This document shows, piece by piece, positions 23,340-30,826 of a DNA stretch of 40,209 bases. Numbering within the stretch: position 1 is the stretch's first letter; each line of letters starts with the position of its first letter. The position numbers and the translations under genes are program-made. The notes beneath the pieces were generated by a model, which had not been told where the DNA came from, did no database searches, and worked only from the letters and a program-made list of their open reading frames with translations. Source of the DNA: an uncultured Verrucomicrobiota bacterium (GTDB taxonomy: Bacteria; Verrucomicrobiota; Kiritimatiellia; CAIVKH01); NCBI GenBank assembly GCA_937873455.1, contig CALMYG010000184.1, positions 1 to 40,209 on the forward strand, given 5' to 3'.

Positions 23340-24323
23340 TCAGCACACCAGGTCGTCAAAGTCGGAGAAGTCCGCGCGAAAGCCGCCGGGCACCCCCTTG
23401 GCAATAACGGATACCGCGTCGTGGGAGTGCAGCGATTCGAGGTGTGCGCAAGCGACTTCAAAATCTTTGATGCGCGGGTCGCGGCTCAGTTGCTCATACA
23501 ACAAGCGGGCTGCGTCCTCGACGAATTTAATGTGTGCGCCGTTCAGTTCAGCAAAGGCCTGCTCGTCTTCGCGCTTCACCATGACCTGCGTTTCCGTTTT
23601 CAAGGCTTCCCGGCAATGGAACTGCAAGTCTTCTATGGGCAGGATTTCGCCATCGCGGACTTCCACCATGATGCGGGCCTTGCTGCGCTGGGAGTGGGGG
23701 ATGGCATAGACCCCGCGAACATCCCGCGCGTGTTCGGATAACTCAGCGGAGCAGGGACACGCCGAGGAATAAACGAAGTCGAAATGAATGAAGGTTTTTG
23801 TTTTACCGTGGCGGTCCATCGCCGCTTTGTAGACCACGCGGTAATACTGGTAACCTTCCAAGCCGCTACGCAAGCTGGGTTGGAGGATGGGAAACGAGAA
23901 GGTCAATTGAATGAATGCCTCCAACCCGCCGACCTGATGGCGGTAGGCGTGAAGAACTTCGCTCAGGGTGGCCAAGGTCATGGGCTCATCCTTGAATTGG
24001 TAGAAGGTTCGCATGATCCGGGACATGTTGATGCCCTTGAGCCCGGGGGACAATGACACCGATCCGGTCACGCCGGTTTCCAGCGTTAGCGTCCGGCCGT
24101 CCCGGGTCGGGAATGCCAACGGGAGGCGGAAATTCGAGATTCCGACCCGTTGTATGGCCACATTGGCCCCCTGAATGGCATCCGTGGCATTCTGCATATC
24201 CGGGAGCTCCGCCCGGTAAGCGTCATCCACCATAAAATCCCCATCGTAGGACAATCGAAGGTCTGATTGGGGTGTGCCTGCGCTTTTATGCAGATACAAA
24301 CGACCGTTTTCCGTGGTTTTCAT
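23340..24323 (-). CDS. folE2: GTP cyclohydrolase IB (FolE2)
   Basis: FolE2 converts GTP to 7,8-dihydroneopterin triphosphate, the first step of folate and of queuosine-type deazapurines, in bacteria lacking or duplicating the zinc enzyme FolE. Diagnostic stretches are the N-terminal [20 protein letters not shown], a central [19 protein letters not shown], the metal-site [16 protein letters not shown] and the acidic [19 protein letters not shown]. The length of 327 residues is slightly above average. The ATG is preceded by a run of G about six bases upstream. The region upstream is AT-rich and has a small inverted repeat ATTAT/ATAAT. FolE2 genes are often zinc-regulated elsewhere, but I cannot see a convincing Zur box. 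Confidence 0.95.
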   Translation of the reverse strand: MKTTENGRLYLHKSAGTPQSDLRLSYDGDFMVDDAYRAELPDMQNATDAIQGANVAIQRVGISNFRLPLAFPTRDGRTLTLETGVTGSVSLSPGLKGINMSRIMRTFYQFKDEPMTLATLSEVLHAYRHQVGGLEAFIQLTFSFPILQPSLRSGLEGYQYYRVVYKAAMDRHGKTKTFIHFDFVYSSACPCSAELSEHARDVRGVYAIPHSQRSKARIMVEVRDGEILPIEDLQFHCREALKTETQVMVKREDEQAFAELNGAHIKFVEDAARLLYEQLSRDPRIKDFEVACAHLESLHSHDAVSVIAKGVPGGFRADFSDFDDLVC

Positions 24324-24456
24324 TCATTTCCCCCGCAACTCATTATTAACTCATAATTTCGTAATCATGTCGATGCTATTGCCAAATATGACACAGAATG
24401 GCCGGTCATCAAGGGGGGCTTAAAAAAAGTACGCCGGGCGGGCTGGAGATTCAGCC

Positions 24457-24580
24457 GGGCGCATCCCCGATTCCTTCACTGATGCCATTTCTATCATCAT
24501 GCATTCCATCAGGATTATAAAAGGATTGAGCAAGGAGCCCGTCTTCTTTATGTGCCGCAGGCACATGTGCTACCGCGGGA
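24457..24580 (+). repeat. Dispersed 124-bp repeat, copy 1
   Basis: Aligned without gaps to the reverse complement of 36830-36953, it has 18 mismatches in 124 bases (about 85 percent identity by my count). It contains a hairpin ATGTGCC-GCA-GGCACAT at 24550-24566. In copy 2 the fourth pair is C-G instead of T-A, a compensatory change. Translation differences between the copies are mostly amino-acid-changing, which argues against a conserved peptide. The copy points towards the bactofilin gene 365 bp downstream. Confidence 0.75.
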
Positions 24581-24767
24581 AGCCGTCGGGTAGACCCCGC
24601 GCTTCGAGGGGGCCGGGGAGCCGGTTGATCCAGCGGACCGAGCCGGTCGTCGGCGACCGGCGGCCAGCAAGGCGGAGCGGGTGGCGCTGGTCTAAAGACC
24701 GCGCCGCCCGCGACAACACCGCTGGCGGCCCGCTGGGACAAGCGACTCCCCGCCGACGGATTCCCGC
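24575..24767 (+). repeat. GC-rich element with nested inverted repeats
   Basis: Outer arms of 15 bases at 24575-24589 and 24753-24767 are inverted repeats with one mismatch (gcgggaagccgtcgg against ccgacggattcccgc). Between them is a perfect seven-base stem, GCCGGTC/GACCGGC with a six-base loop, and a small GGTC-TAAA-GACC hairpin. A sequence close to the outer arms also abuts copy 2 of the 124-bp repeat, without the intervening block. It could be an insertion into the repeat, a structured RNA or a palindromic mobile element remnant. Confidence 0.5.
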
Positions 24768-24944
24768 ATGGCTCAGATCCGTGCACAGGTAAGGATGCCT
24801 ATGTCACACGAAAGTCAGCCAAACAAGGATGCGCCCGATTCAGCCTTGCTGCTTAAACGCCGCTTGCCCCGGACATCGCTTCGTGGCAACACTATCCAAC
24901 GGTTTTCAAACTGGATGGTAACCGAATCAATAAGGAGCAAGGAC

Positions 24945-25373
24945 ATGAGTAACGGTCAAGAGAGTAAATCATTGATTGCGGCCGATGTGGAAATTATCGG
25001 CACGATCAAAAGCAGCAGCGGCGTGCGCATTGAAGGAAAGTTGGACGGCGAACTAATTTGTTCCGCCGATGCTTCCATCGGGAAAAGCGCCGCCATCAAA
25101 GGCAACCTGTCGGTCAATTCGATTGTCGTCGAAGGTCTGGTTCAGGGCAACATCACCGCCAAGGACAAAATCGAAATGAAGTCCACGGCCAAGGTCCACG
25201 GTGATATCGTGGCCAAGCGCCTTTCCGTTGAGGATGGGGTGACCTTTATCGGCCGCTCGGAAGTGAATCCGTCCGGTTCGGGAATCGCCGCGCCCAAGCC
25301 GGAAGCGTCTGCCGCAGCGGCTCCCGATGCCAAGCCCGAAAATCCGGCTGGCGGCATTTTTGGCCGTCGCTAA
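24945..25373 (+). CDS. Bactofilin, polymer-forming cytoskeletal protein
   Basis: Bactofilins polymerise without nucleotide into filaments that organise cell-wall synthesis or cell shape, often near the membrane. The 142-residue protein has a central right-handed beta-helix of short repeats (about residues 12-110). These include IIGTIKSSSGVRIEGKLDGE, ASIGKSAAIKGNLSVNSIVV and GDIVAKRLSVEDGVTFIGR. Low-complexity tails flank it, the last one rich in alanine and proline. The chosen ATG has AAGGAG seven bases before it; upstream in-frame ATGs lack this and would add an unrelated leader. A second bactofilin-like gene begins 35 bp downstream. Confidence 0.92.
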   Translation: MSNGQESKSLIAADVEIIGTIKSSSGVRIEGKLDGELICSADASIGKSAAIKGNLSVNSIVVEGLVQGNITAKDKIEMKSTAKVHGDIVAKRLSVEDGVTFIGRSEVNPSGSGIAAPKPEASAAAAPDAKPENPAGGIFGRR

Positions 25374-25407
25374 TTTTCCTCCTCCCCCTTAACCGGGATG
25401 GTTTCCC

Positions 25408-26127
25408 TTGGCGGCTAAAGGAAAAGCCGGCGAGATGTCCGGTTTCGATGTGGTGCGGGCGGTCAAAAACGTCCGCGATCACCACGGGTCTGCCCCGCCG
25501 CCGCCACGACCGCCCCGAGCCCCTCCGGAAAAACCGCCCGATCCTCCGGACGATGGCAAGCCGGGACCCTCGATCAAAATCGGCAAAACCGCCGTCCCCT
25601 CCAAAAACGAATTCGTCTGCTACGAATGCGGCTACCGGTTCACCATCGCCGGAAAAGTACGCACGTTGTATTGCGCCAAATGCCGCACGATTCTGAACCA
25701 GACGGATTACACGATCGACAAGCCGCACGACATTTCCATCGTGACGGCGGGGGCGGTGCGGATCACGGCGGAGGGAACGTGGGCGGGCGGGAGCCTGTCT
25801 GCCCGCGACGTCGTTCTTGAAGGGAAACATGCCGGCGGGTCGATCAAGGCCTTCCGGCGACTGGAAATTGCCCCGGGGGCGGAGTTTAATCTGGCCAACA
25901 TTCAGGCTGAAGATCTCCTGATCCGGGCCGGTGCGGAGGTTCGCGCGGATGTTCCCGCAAAATTCCGGGACATCGATGTGGCCGGTGAGTTTGACGGGGA
26001 GCTTGAGGCCACCGGCCTGATCACGGTTCATGCCGGCGGGCATCTCAAAGGAAAAGTGGTTTCCAAGCGGCTGAAAGTGGAGGAGGGCGGCGGCCTCACC
26101 GCCGAGGTCGAAATTCGCCCGGACTAA
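25408..26127 (+). CDS. Bactofilin-like protein with zinc-ribbon and proline-rich linker
   Basis: This 239-residue protein has three parts. An N-terminal polar tail leads into a proline-rich linker (PPPPRPPRAPPEKPPDPPDD, about residues 31-50). A zinc ribbon with C-x2-C pairs follows, CYECGYRF and LYCAKC (about 71-92). The last 130 residues are a bactofilin beta helix with AVRITAEGTWAGGSLSARDV and EFDGELEATGLITVHAGGHL repeats. Pairing with the upstream bactofilin suggests mixed filaments or a zinc-sensing cap. The start is uncertain: TTG at 25408 has little Shine-Dalgarno support, and an ATG nine codons later (25435) is possible with AAAGGA at a rather long spacing. Confidence 0.83.
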   Translation: MAAKGKAGEMSGFDVVRAVKNVRDHHGSAPPPPRPPRAPPEKPPDPPDDGKPGPSIKIGKTAVPSKNEFVCYECGYRFTIAGKVRTLYCAKCRTILNQTDYTIDKPHDISIVTAGAVRITAEGTWAGGSLSARDVVLEGKHAGGSIKAFRRLEIAPGAEFNLANIQAEDLLIRAGAEVRADVPAKFRDIDVAGEFDGELEATGLITVHAGGHLKGKVVSKRLKVEEGGGLTAEVEIRPD

Positions 26128-26184
26128 GCATCATGCGTGTTGAAGTTGATCGTTGAATAGTAGACGTTGGACGTTGCGTATTTT

Positions 26185-26931
26185 ATGAAAACAATAGGTG
26201 TTATCCCTGCTCGTTACGGTTCCACCCGACTTCCCGGAAAAAGCCTGGTCGCCATATGCGGCAAGCCGCTGGTTCAATGGGTGTATGAGCGGGCGCGGCT
26301 CGCCCGCCGGCTTGACGGTCTCGTCGTGGCTACCGATGACTCCCGGATTGTGCAGGCGGTGGAAGCTTTTGGCGGGGTTGCGGTGATGACGCGGAGTGAT
26401 CATCCATCGGGTACGGACCGGATTGCCGAGGCGGTGGCGGGTCGGCAAGGGGACATCGTCATTAATATTCAAGGGGATGAACCGCTGATTGATCCGGCGT
26501 TGATTGATCAACTGGCTAATGTCATGACCGGTGAGGGTGATTGGGATATGGCTACCGCCGTATGTCCGATACACGATGCCGCCGACTTGGAGAATCCCGC
26601 CGTGGTCAAGGCGGTCTGGGCGGCGGATGGCCGCGCCCTGTATTTTTCCCGCGCGCCAATTCCTTTTCTCCGCGATCAGCACGATCCCCCCGCCGGTCTC
26701 CAACATTGGCGTCATATCGGGATCTACGCCTATCGGCGGGCGTTTCTCGACAAACTGGTTAAGACCCCGCCTTGCGTCCTTGAACTTACGGAAAAGCTCG
26801 AGCAGTTGCGTGCTCTGGATCTGGGCGGGCGTATACGGGTAGTCACCACGGAGGAAGCCGGTTTGGGGGTGGATACTCCGGAAGATGTACCCAAAGCGGA
26901 AGCGGCTTTGCGCGCCGCCGGCTTGGGGTAA
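26185..26931 (+). CDS. kdsB: 3-deoxy-manno-octulosonate cytidylyltransferase (CMP-Kdo synthetase)
   Basis: KdsB activates Kdo with CTP to give CMP-Kdo, the donor for the lipopolysaccharide inner core. The N-terminal nucleotide loop IGVIPARYGSTRLPGKSL, VVATDDSRI, the SGTDRIAEA motif, INIQGDEPLID and the terminal LEKLEQLRAL and GVDTPEDVPKAEA blocks are all classical. The length of 248 residues is standard. The ATG has no evident Shine-Dalgarno sequence; the 57-bp gap from the zinc-ribbon bactofilin holds a set of direct repeats built on GTTGAA/GTTGGA and acGTTG. It complements kdsD near 15 kb. Confidence 0.95.
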   Translation: MKTIGVIPARYGSTRLPGKSLVAICGKPLVQWVYERARLARRLDGLVVATDDSRIVQAVEAFGGVAVMTRSDHPSGTDRIAEAVAGRQGDIVINIQGDEPLIDPALIDQLANVMTGEGDWDMATAVCPIHDAADLENPAVVKAVWAADGRALYFSRAPIPFLRDQHDPPAGLQHWRHIGIYAYRRAFLDKLVKTPPCVLELTEKLEQLRALDLGGRIRVVTTEEAGLGVDTPEDVPKAEAALRAAGLG

Positions 26932-26947
26932 ATGGAGGGGCAGGTTG

Positions 26948-27110
26948 TGCCTCGCCCCTCGGTCCGGCCCAAGATCTGATCATCGGGGCGCGACAACCAC
27001 CTTCGCCAAGGCTTCGGCGGTCAAGAGTCGGCCCCTCCCCGCCAGCACAAATGATCCAGCCTGCCGGCCACGTTCTCCGTTCTCCGTCCTCCATCTTCGC
27101 GTCCTCCGCC
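26948..27110 (+). repeat. Dispersed repeat flanking the toxin-antitoxin pair, copy A
   Basis: This shares long blocks with 27960-28087 in the same orientation. The blocks are TGCCTCGCCCC, GGTCCGG, the ATCTGA-TCAT region, CCAGCACAAATGAT, CGTTCTCC and ATCTTCGCGTC. Compared with copy B it carries about 40 extra bases, including CTTCGCCAAGGCTTCGGCGG, which can form a small hairpin. It fills most of the gap between kdsB and the antitoxin promoter and shows no plausible coding region. Confidence 0.65.
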
Positions 27111-27163
27111 AACTCGGCTTCGCTCGGCAGAACCAGGGAAACGCATGATTGGGGAAACAATGC

Positions 27164-27200
27164 TTGACTAGTGCTTAGTATGCGCATAAATATGCGCATA
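27164..27200 (+). promoter_or_regulatory. Antitoxin promoter with two TATGCGCATA palindromic operators
   Basis: A -35 box TTGACT (27164-27169) is followed by two copies of the self-complementary decamer TATGCGCATA, at 27179-27188 and 27191-27200, two bases apart. The second copy runs into the ATG of the antitoxin. A -10 such as TAAATA (17-bp spacer) lies between the palindromes, so bound antitoxin or toxin-antitoxin complex would block the promoter. There is no Shine-Dalgarno sequence, and transcription would start near the ATG, so the mRNA may be leaderless. Confidence 0.65.
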
Positions 27201-27466
27201 TGAGAACCACAGTTGAAATTCCTGATGAAATCTTTCGGATGGCCAAGCAGGTTTCGCTGGAGCGGGACTGCACCTTCCGGGAGTTGTTGACGGACGCACT
27301 GGTCCATGAACTGAAGGGCAGGTCGTCTTCCCATGTGGCGCGACGGCATGAATTGCCATCCGTAATTCTTCCGGCCGACGCGCCCATCTTGAGTATGATA
27401 CCGGAGGCTTTGGCGGCCGAGGATGTTAAGCAGGAGGTCTCCCGCCATGCCGGCTTCGGTCATTGA
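27200..27466 (+). CDS. VapB-type ribbon-helix-helix antitoxin
   Basis: The 88-residue protein begins with a ribbon-helix-helix DNA-binding unit, MRTTVEIPDEIFRMAKQ, then a helix ending around residue 40. A more flexible C-terminal half with SVILPADAPILSMIP probably wraps the toxin. That order is usual for VapB antitoxins. It overlaps the PIN toxin gene by 20 bases and lies just after two palindromic decamers, fitting autorepression by the toxin-antitoxin complex. The pair lies between two copies of a dispersed repeat. Confidence 0.85.
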   Translation: MRTTVEIPDEIFRMAKQVSLERDCTFRELLTDALVHELKGRSSSHVARRHELPSVILPADAPILSMIPEALAAEDVKQEVSRHAGFGH

Positions 27467-27881
27467 TAGCAACGTCGTGCTTCCGCTGATCCTGGCCCAA
27501 CACCCGCATCGCAAAACGGCCGCCGCCTGGTGGGAGCATTGCGACGATGAAAGCGTGCATTTTACCCTTCCGGCACGCATGAGTGTGTTGCGCTTGCTTA
27601 CGAATCGAACCTTGATGGGCGACGGTATCCTCACCCCGGAAAAAGCGTGGGATGCTTTGAGTATGTTGACGAGCGATGCTCGCGCCGTGGTTGGTGATCA
27701 AGAGCCGCCGGGGCTCAACCTGATCTGGTTGCGATTGGTGCGAGGCCGCGAACCCACGCCCAATCTTTGGACCGATGCCTGGCTCGCCGCCTATGCGGAA
27801 ACCGTGGGCGCGGAAATGGTGACGTTTGACAAAGGCTTCCGCTCTTTTGCCATTCCAAGACTCCGGGTTTTGACGGGATAG
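27447..27881 (+). CDS. VapC-type PIN-domain toxin
   Basis: This is a ribonuclease toxin of the PIN fold, typically cutting tRNA or rRNA when its antitoxin is lost. The first metal aspartate is D7 in VIDSNV, and C-terminal acids lie in NLWTDAWLAA (D110) and MVTFDKGF (D129). The usual second acidic residue after the first strand-helix unit is replaced by SVLRLLTN, a form common in the PIN subgroup with RLLTN-like motifs. The length of 144 residues is normal. The chosen ATG has AGGAGG nine bases upstream, inside the antitoxin gene; an earlier start eight codons out lacks that. A perfect hairpin follows the stop. Confidence 0.88.
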   Translation: MPASVIDSNVVLPLILAQHPHRKTAAAWWEHCDDESVHFTLPARMSVLRLLTNRTLMGDGILTPEKAWDALSMLTSDARAVVGDQEPPGLNLIWLRLVRGREPTPNLWTDAWLAAYAETVGAEMVTFDKGFRSFAIPRLRVLTG

Positions 27882-27898
27882 CGGGAACCGTTGTCGTA

Positions 27899-27915
27899 GC
27901 GCCTCCATGAGGCGC
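27899..27915 (+). other. Perfect hairpin downstream of the toxin gene
   Basis: GCGCCTC-CAT-GAGGCGC forms a seven-base stem with a three-base loop, 18 bases after the toxin stop. No T run follows, so a simple intrinsic terminator is not supported; it may be a small palindromic repeat. Confidence 0.45.
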
Positions 27916-27959
27916 GCGGTTGAGGGGCGCATGCTTGCGGCCGATGTTGAGCCCGGTTC

Positions 27960-28087
27960 TGCCTCGCCCCCTTGGTCCGGATCATGATCTGACCATTGGG
28001 CGCAACGATAGGTTGCCCCTCCCGGCCAGCACAAATGATCTCATTCGGCCTGCCAAGTCCTTCGTTCTCCATCTTCGCGTCCGCCGC
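27960..28087 (+). repeat. Dispersed repeat flanking the toxin-antitoxin pair, copy B
   Basis: This is a shorter relative of 26948-27110 in direct orientation, with TGCCTCGCCCC, GGTCCGG, TTGCCCCTCCC, CCAGCACAAATGAT, CGGCCTGCCA, TTCGTTCTCC and ATCTTCGCGTCC shared in order. It occupies most of the 328-bp gap between the toxin and tRNA-Glu, in which I see no gene. Confidence 0.65.
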
Positions 28088-28164
28088 GAAATCAGCAAAA
28101 TCAATGAGATATTTCATGGCAAACGGAGTGTTGCGATAGGCATAACAAAATCCTGCTTTTTAGG

Positions 28165-28192
28165 TTGCAGTCGCCCCGGAATCTGGTAATTT
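28165..28192 (+). promoter_or_regulatory. Possible promoter of tRNA-Glu
   Basis: TTGCAG and TAATTT are separated by 16 bp, with expected transcription start about ten bases before the mature tRNA. The -10 box is a moderate match. Confidence 0.35.
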
Positions 28193-28209
28193 GTTCGGCC
28201 TTTGCTAGT

Positions 28210-28285
28210 GACCCCATCGTCTAGAGGCCTAGGACTTCAGGTTTTCATCCTGGCAACACGGGTTCGAATCCCGTTGGGGTCGCCA
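28210..28285 (+). tRNA. tRNA-Glu (anticodon TTC)
   Basis: The acceptor GACCCCA pairs perfectly with TGGGGTC. The anticodon arm TCAGG-TTTTCAT-CCTGG gives TTC at 34-36, the T arm is ACGGG-TTCGAAT-CCCGT, the discriminator is G and CCA is encoded. The D arm GTCTAGAGGCCTAGGAC is of the usual glutamate type. Confidence 0.97.
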
Positions 28286-28367
28286 CTTGTTCCCCCGATT
28301 CGTCCGCTTCATTACGATTCATCATGGAGTGGTTTGTCATTTTCCGCGGGGAGCAGTACATTCCAGC

Positions 28368-28895
28368 ATGAAATACGCGTTACTGGTAGTGACGGCGCTT
28401 GGGCTATTCATCCTCATGAGAGCGGGCGCTGGAGAGGAAAACACGATGAGCAAGACCCTGGAAGTCTATGATTCGACCGCGGGTGGTTTGATTAAAACTC
28501 AGACCGTTGTGCTTTCAGAGGCGGAATGGCGACGCGTATTATCGGCGGAGGCGTTTCGGATCATGCGTCAGCACGGAACCGAGCGGCCCTTCACCTGTGG
28601 CATGCTGGTGGACAAGGGACAAGGCACCTACACCTGCGCGGGATGCGAATTGGAATTGTTTGTCTCGGATCACAAATTTGATTCCGGAACCGGCTGGCCG
28701 AGTTTTTACCAACCCATCCATCCCAATAATATCGGAACGACGACGGATTACCTGATCGGTTATGCCCGCACAGAAGTGCATTGTGCCCGCTGCGGCGGCC
28801 ATTTGGGGCATGTTTTTGATGATGGCCCCAAACCGACTGGCCGACGTTATTGTATTAACGGCGCCGCGCTTGGTTTTCGACCGGCCCAGCCCTGA
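28368..28895 (+). CDS. msrB: Peptide-methionine (R)-S-oxide reductase MsrB, probably exported
   Basis: MsrB reduces R-methionine sulfoxide in proteins. Two zinc C-x2-C pairs are seen (TCAGCE and HCARCGG), with GTGWPSF, HLGHVFDDGPKPTGRRYCIN and the catalytic cysteine in RYCING, where many relatives have RYCINS. The full 175-residue form begins with a signal-like stretch (KYALLVVTALGLFILMRAGAG), suggesting periplasmic repair. Its ATG has only a distant GGGGAG. An internal ATG at 28446 has GAGGA at seven bases and would make a cytoplasmic form that lacks the leader. I use the outer start; the inner one may also be used. It follows tRNA-Glu and precedes the sulfite reductase genes. Confidence 0.88.
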   Translation: MKYALLVVTALGLFILMRAGAGEENTMSKTLEVYDSTAGGLIKTQTVVLSEAEWRRVLSAEAFRIMRQHGTERPFTCGMLVDKGQGTYTCAGCELELFVSDHKFDSGTGWPSFYQPIHPNNIGTTTDYLIGYARTEVHCARCGGHLGHVFDDGPKPTGRRYCINGAALGFRPAQP

Positions 28896-28905
28896 TCTTC
28901 ATCAT

Positions 28906-28957
28906 TTTACTTGTCTCGCATTTTGATTTATACTAAACAATCCCGATAGATTTAGTA
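28906..28957 (+). promoter_or_regulatory. Promoter with inverted-repeat operator upstream of cysJ
   Basis: TTTACT and TATACT, 17 bp apart, form a good promoter. A perfect inverted repeat TACTAAA (28931-28937) and TTTAGTA (28951-28957), with a 13-bp spacer, overlaps and follows the -10 box. The half-site centres are 20 bp apart, about two helical turns, fitting a dimeric repressor. The regulator is unknown; one sensing sulfur or cysteine status would suit the downstream genes. Confidence 0.5.
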
Positions 28958-29024
28958 GAGATACAGCCGGAAGCTAGATTTTCATTGTTCCCGGGTGATC
29001 TCGGGATTACAACGAAACGACTTT

Positions 29025-30824
29025 ATGAATTCATGGTTACCGGATCGACAGCAGACGCCCTTAAATGAGCAGCAGTACGGGTTGCTTCAGCAGGGCTTGG
29101 CATCATTAAACCCCCAGCAGTTGGCATGGGTTGGGGGGTATTTAAGCGGTTTGACCGTTTCGGCGGGTATGTCGGGAGCGCATTCCGTCGGCGCAAGCGG
29201 TCCGGCCGACATCACCATTCTGGTTGGTTCTCAGACTGGTAACGGAGAAAAGCTGGCCCAGCAACTTCATGACAAGGCGGCGTCACGCGGCTTAAAAACC
29301 GCGGTACGCAAAATGGGCGACTACAAATTGCCGCAGCTCAAAACCGAAAAACATTTATTGGTGATCGTCAGCACGCACGGGGAAGGGGAGCCGCCGGACA
29401 ATACCAAGGAAATGTATGAGTTTCTCCACAGCAAACGGGCGCCTTCGCTGAAACAGGCTGACTTTGCCGTGCTTGGACTGGGCGATTCGAGCTATGAATT
29501 TTTCTGCAAGATGGGCGTGGACTTCGACAAACGTCTGGAGGAACTGGGAGCCAAACGGCTGATTGCCCGGGTGGATTGCGATGTCGATTACGACGACCCG
29601 GCCGAACGATGGATGGAGGCCGCGCTTACCGAGCTGGCCGGTAGGGTGGAAGTGTCCGCGCCGTCCGGGAGCTTTCCGGTTCTGTCGGCAACGCCGTCGT
29701 CCGCGTATTCGCGTAAACATCCGTTTCCGGCCGCGTTACTGGAAGACATTGTGCTGAACGGGCGCGGATCGGATAAAGAAACCCATCACATCGAGCTCTC
29801 GCTGGAGGGATCGGGATTGGCCTATGAACCCGGCGATGCGCTGGGGGTTTATCCCGTCAATGCACCCGATGTGGTGGATGATCTGCTGGCCGCATTGAAA
29901 TGCCAGGGCGATGAAACGGTGACCTTCGAGGAAAAATCCCTGACCTTGCGCGAGGCGTTTTCCCGACATCTTGAAATTACCACGATTACCCGCCCGGTCA
30001 TGAAGTACTACGCCGCCCTGGCGAAGCACAAAAAGCTGGATGCCTTGTTGGACGATCAGAACAAACAAGCGCTTAACGACTACCTGCACGGACGTGAAAT
30101 CGTCGATCTGGTTTCGGATTTCCCGGTGAAAAAACTGGAGCCGCAGGCCTTGGTCTCGGGACTGCGCAAGTTGCCGCCGCGTTTATATTCGATCGCCTCC
30201 AGCCTCAAGCAGCATCCGGACGAGGTGCATTTGACCGTCGCCGCGGTGCGTTATCAAAGCTTCGGGCGCAATCGCAAAGGCGTGTGCTCTACTTATTTGG
30301 CCGACCGTATCGGCGAGGACGGCACGGTTCCGGTATACGTGGATGCCAACAGCAACTTCAAGCTGCCGGGCGATCCTTCGGCGCCCGTCATCATGATTGG
30401 TCCGGGAACCGGAATTGCGCCGTTTCGCGCATTTATCGAAGAACGCGAAGCGATCGGCGCGACCGGCAAGAACTGGCTCTTCTTTGGCGACCAGCATTTC
30501 ATGACCGACTTCCTGTATCAGGCCGAGTGGTTGCGCTACTTGAAGTCGGGCCTGCTCACCCGGATGAACGTCGCATTTTCCCGCGATCAGGCGCATAAGG
30601 TTTACGTGCAGCACCGCATGGCCGAGACGAGCCGCGATCTGTATCAATGGCTGCAAGACGGCGCATACCTCTATGTCTGCGGTGATGAAAAACGCATGGC
30701 GCACGACGTTCACGAGGCGTTGATTCAGGTGGTGGCCAGCGAGGGGGCGCTTAATCGCGAGCAGGCCGAGGAATACGTTAAATTGCTGCAGAAAGACAAA
30801 CGCTATCAGCGGGATGTGTATTAA
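29025..30824 (+). CDS. cysJ: NADPH sulfite reductase flavoprotein subunit
   Basis: CysJ carries electrons from NADPH through FAD and FMN to the hemoprotein CysI, which reduces sulfite to sulfide for cysteine synthesis. Near residues 60-205 is the FMN flavodoxin domain: [48 protein letters not shown]. The FAD domain with [11 protein letters not shown] follows, then NADPH-binding [16 protein letters not shown] and the terminal [15 protein letters not shown] and KRYQRDVY. The 599-residue length equals E. coli CysJ. A GTG ten codons earlier is possible but the ATG at the typical MNSW start is favoured. It is followed by cysI after 2 bp. Confidence 0.95.
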   Translation: MNSWLPDRQQTPLNEQQYGLLQQGLASLNPQQLAWVGGYLSGLTVSAGMSGAHSVGASGPADITILVGSQTGNGEKLAQQLHDKAASRGLKTAVRKMGDYKLPQLKTEKHLLVIVSTHGEGEPPDNTKEMYEFLHSKRAPSLKQADFAVLGLGDSSYEFFCKMGVDFDKRLEELGAKRLIARVDCDVDYDDPAERWMEAALTELAGRVEVSAPSGSFPVLSATPSSAYSRKHPFPAALLEDIVLNGRGSDKETHHIELSLEGSGLAYEPGDALGVYPVNAPDVVDDLLAALKCQGDETVTFEEKSLTLREAFSRHLEITTITRPVMKYYAALAKHKKLDALLDDQNKQALNDYLHGREIVDLVSDFPVKKLEPQALVSGLRKLPPRLYSIASSLKQHPDEVHLTVAAVRYQSFGRNRKGVCSTYLADRIGEDGTVPVYVDANSNFKLPGDPSAPVIMIGPGTGIAPFRAFIEEREAIGATGKNWLFFGDQHFMTDFLYQAEWLRYLKSGLLTRMNVAFSRDQAHKVYVQHRMAETSRDLYQWLQDGAYLYVCGDEKRMAHDVHEALIQVVASEGALNREQAEEYVKLLQKDKRYQRDVY

Positions 30825-30826
30825 TC

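Larger units (their letters stand above)
24324..24944. other. Non-coding stretch between folE2 and bactofilin with structured repeats
   Basis: No gene is supported here. It starts with the AT-rich folE2 upstream region (inverted repeat at 24342-24357). A 124-bp repeat shared with 36830-36953 follows, then a very GC-rich block with nested inverted repeats, then about 175 bp of unremarkable sequence before the bactofilin ribosome-binding site. A frame open from 24768 joins the bactofilin, but the true start has a far better Shine-Dalgarno sequence. Confidence 0.6.

Noticed and set aside
24342..24357. Zinc-uptake-regulator site before folE2
   Set aside because: Only five-base arms ATTAT/ATAAT are present; this is too weak to call although folE2 genes are often zinc-regulated.
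26128..26184. CRISPR-like or operator repeats in the gap before kdsB
   Set aside because: The GTTGAA/GTTGGA-like units are short, irregular and only a few in number.
27899..27915. Intrinsic terminator after the toxin gene
   Set aside because: The hairpin is perfect but no T run follows it.
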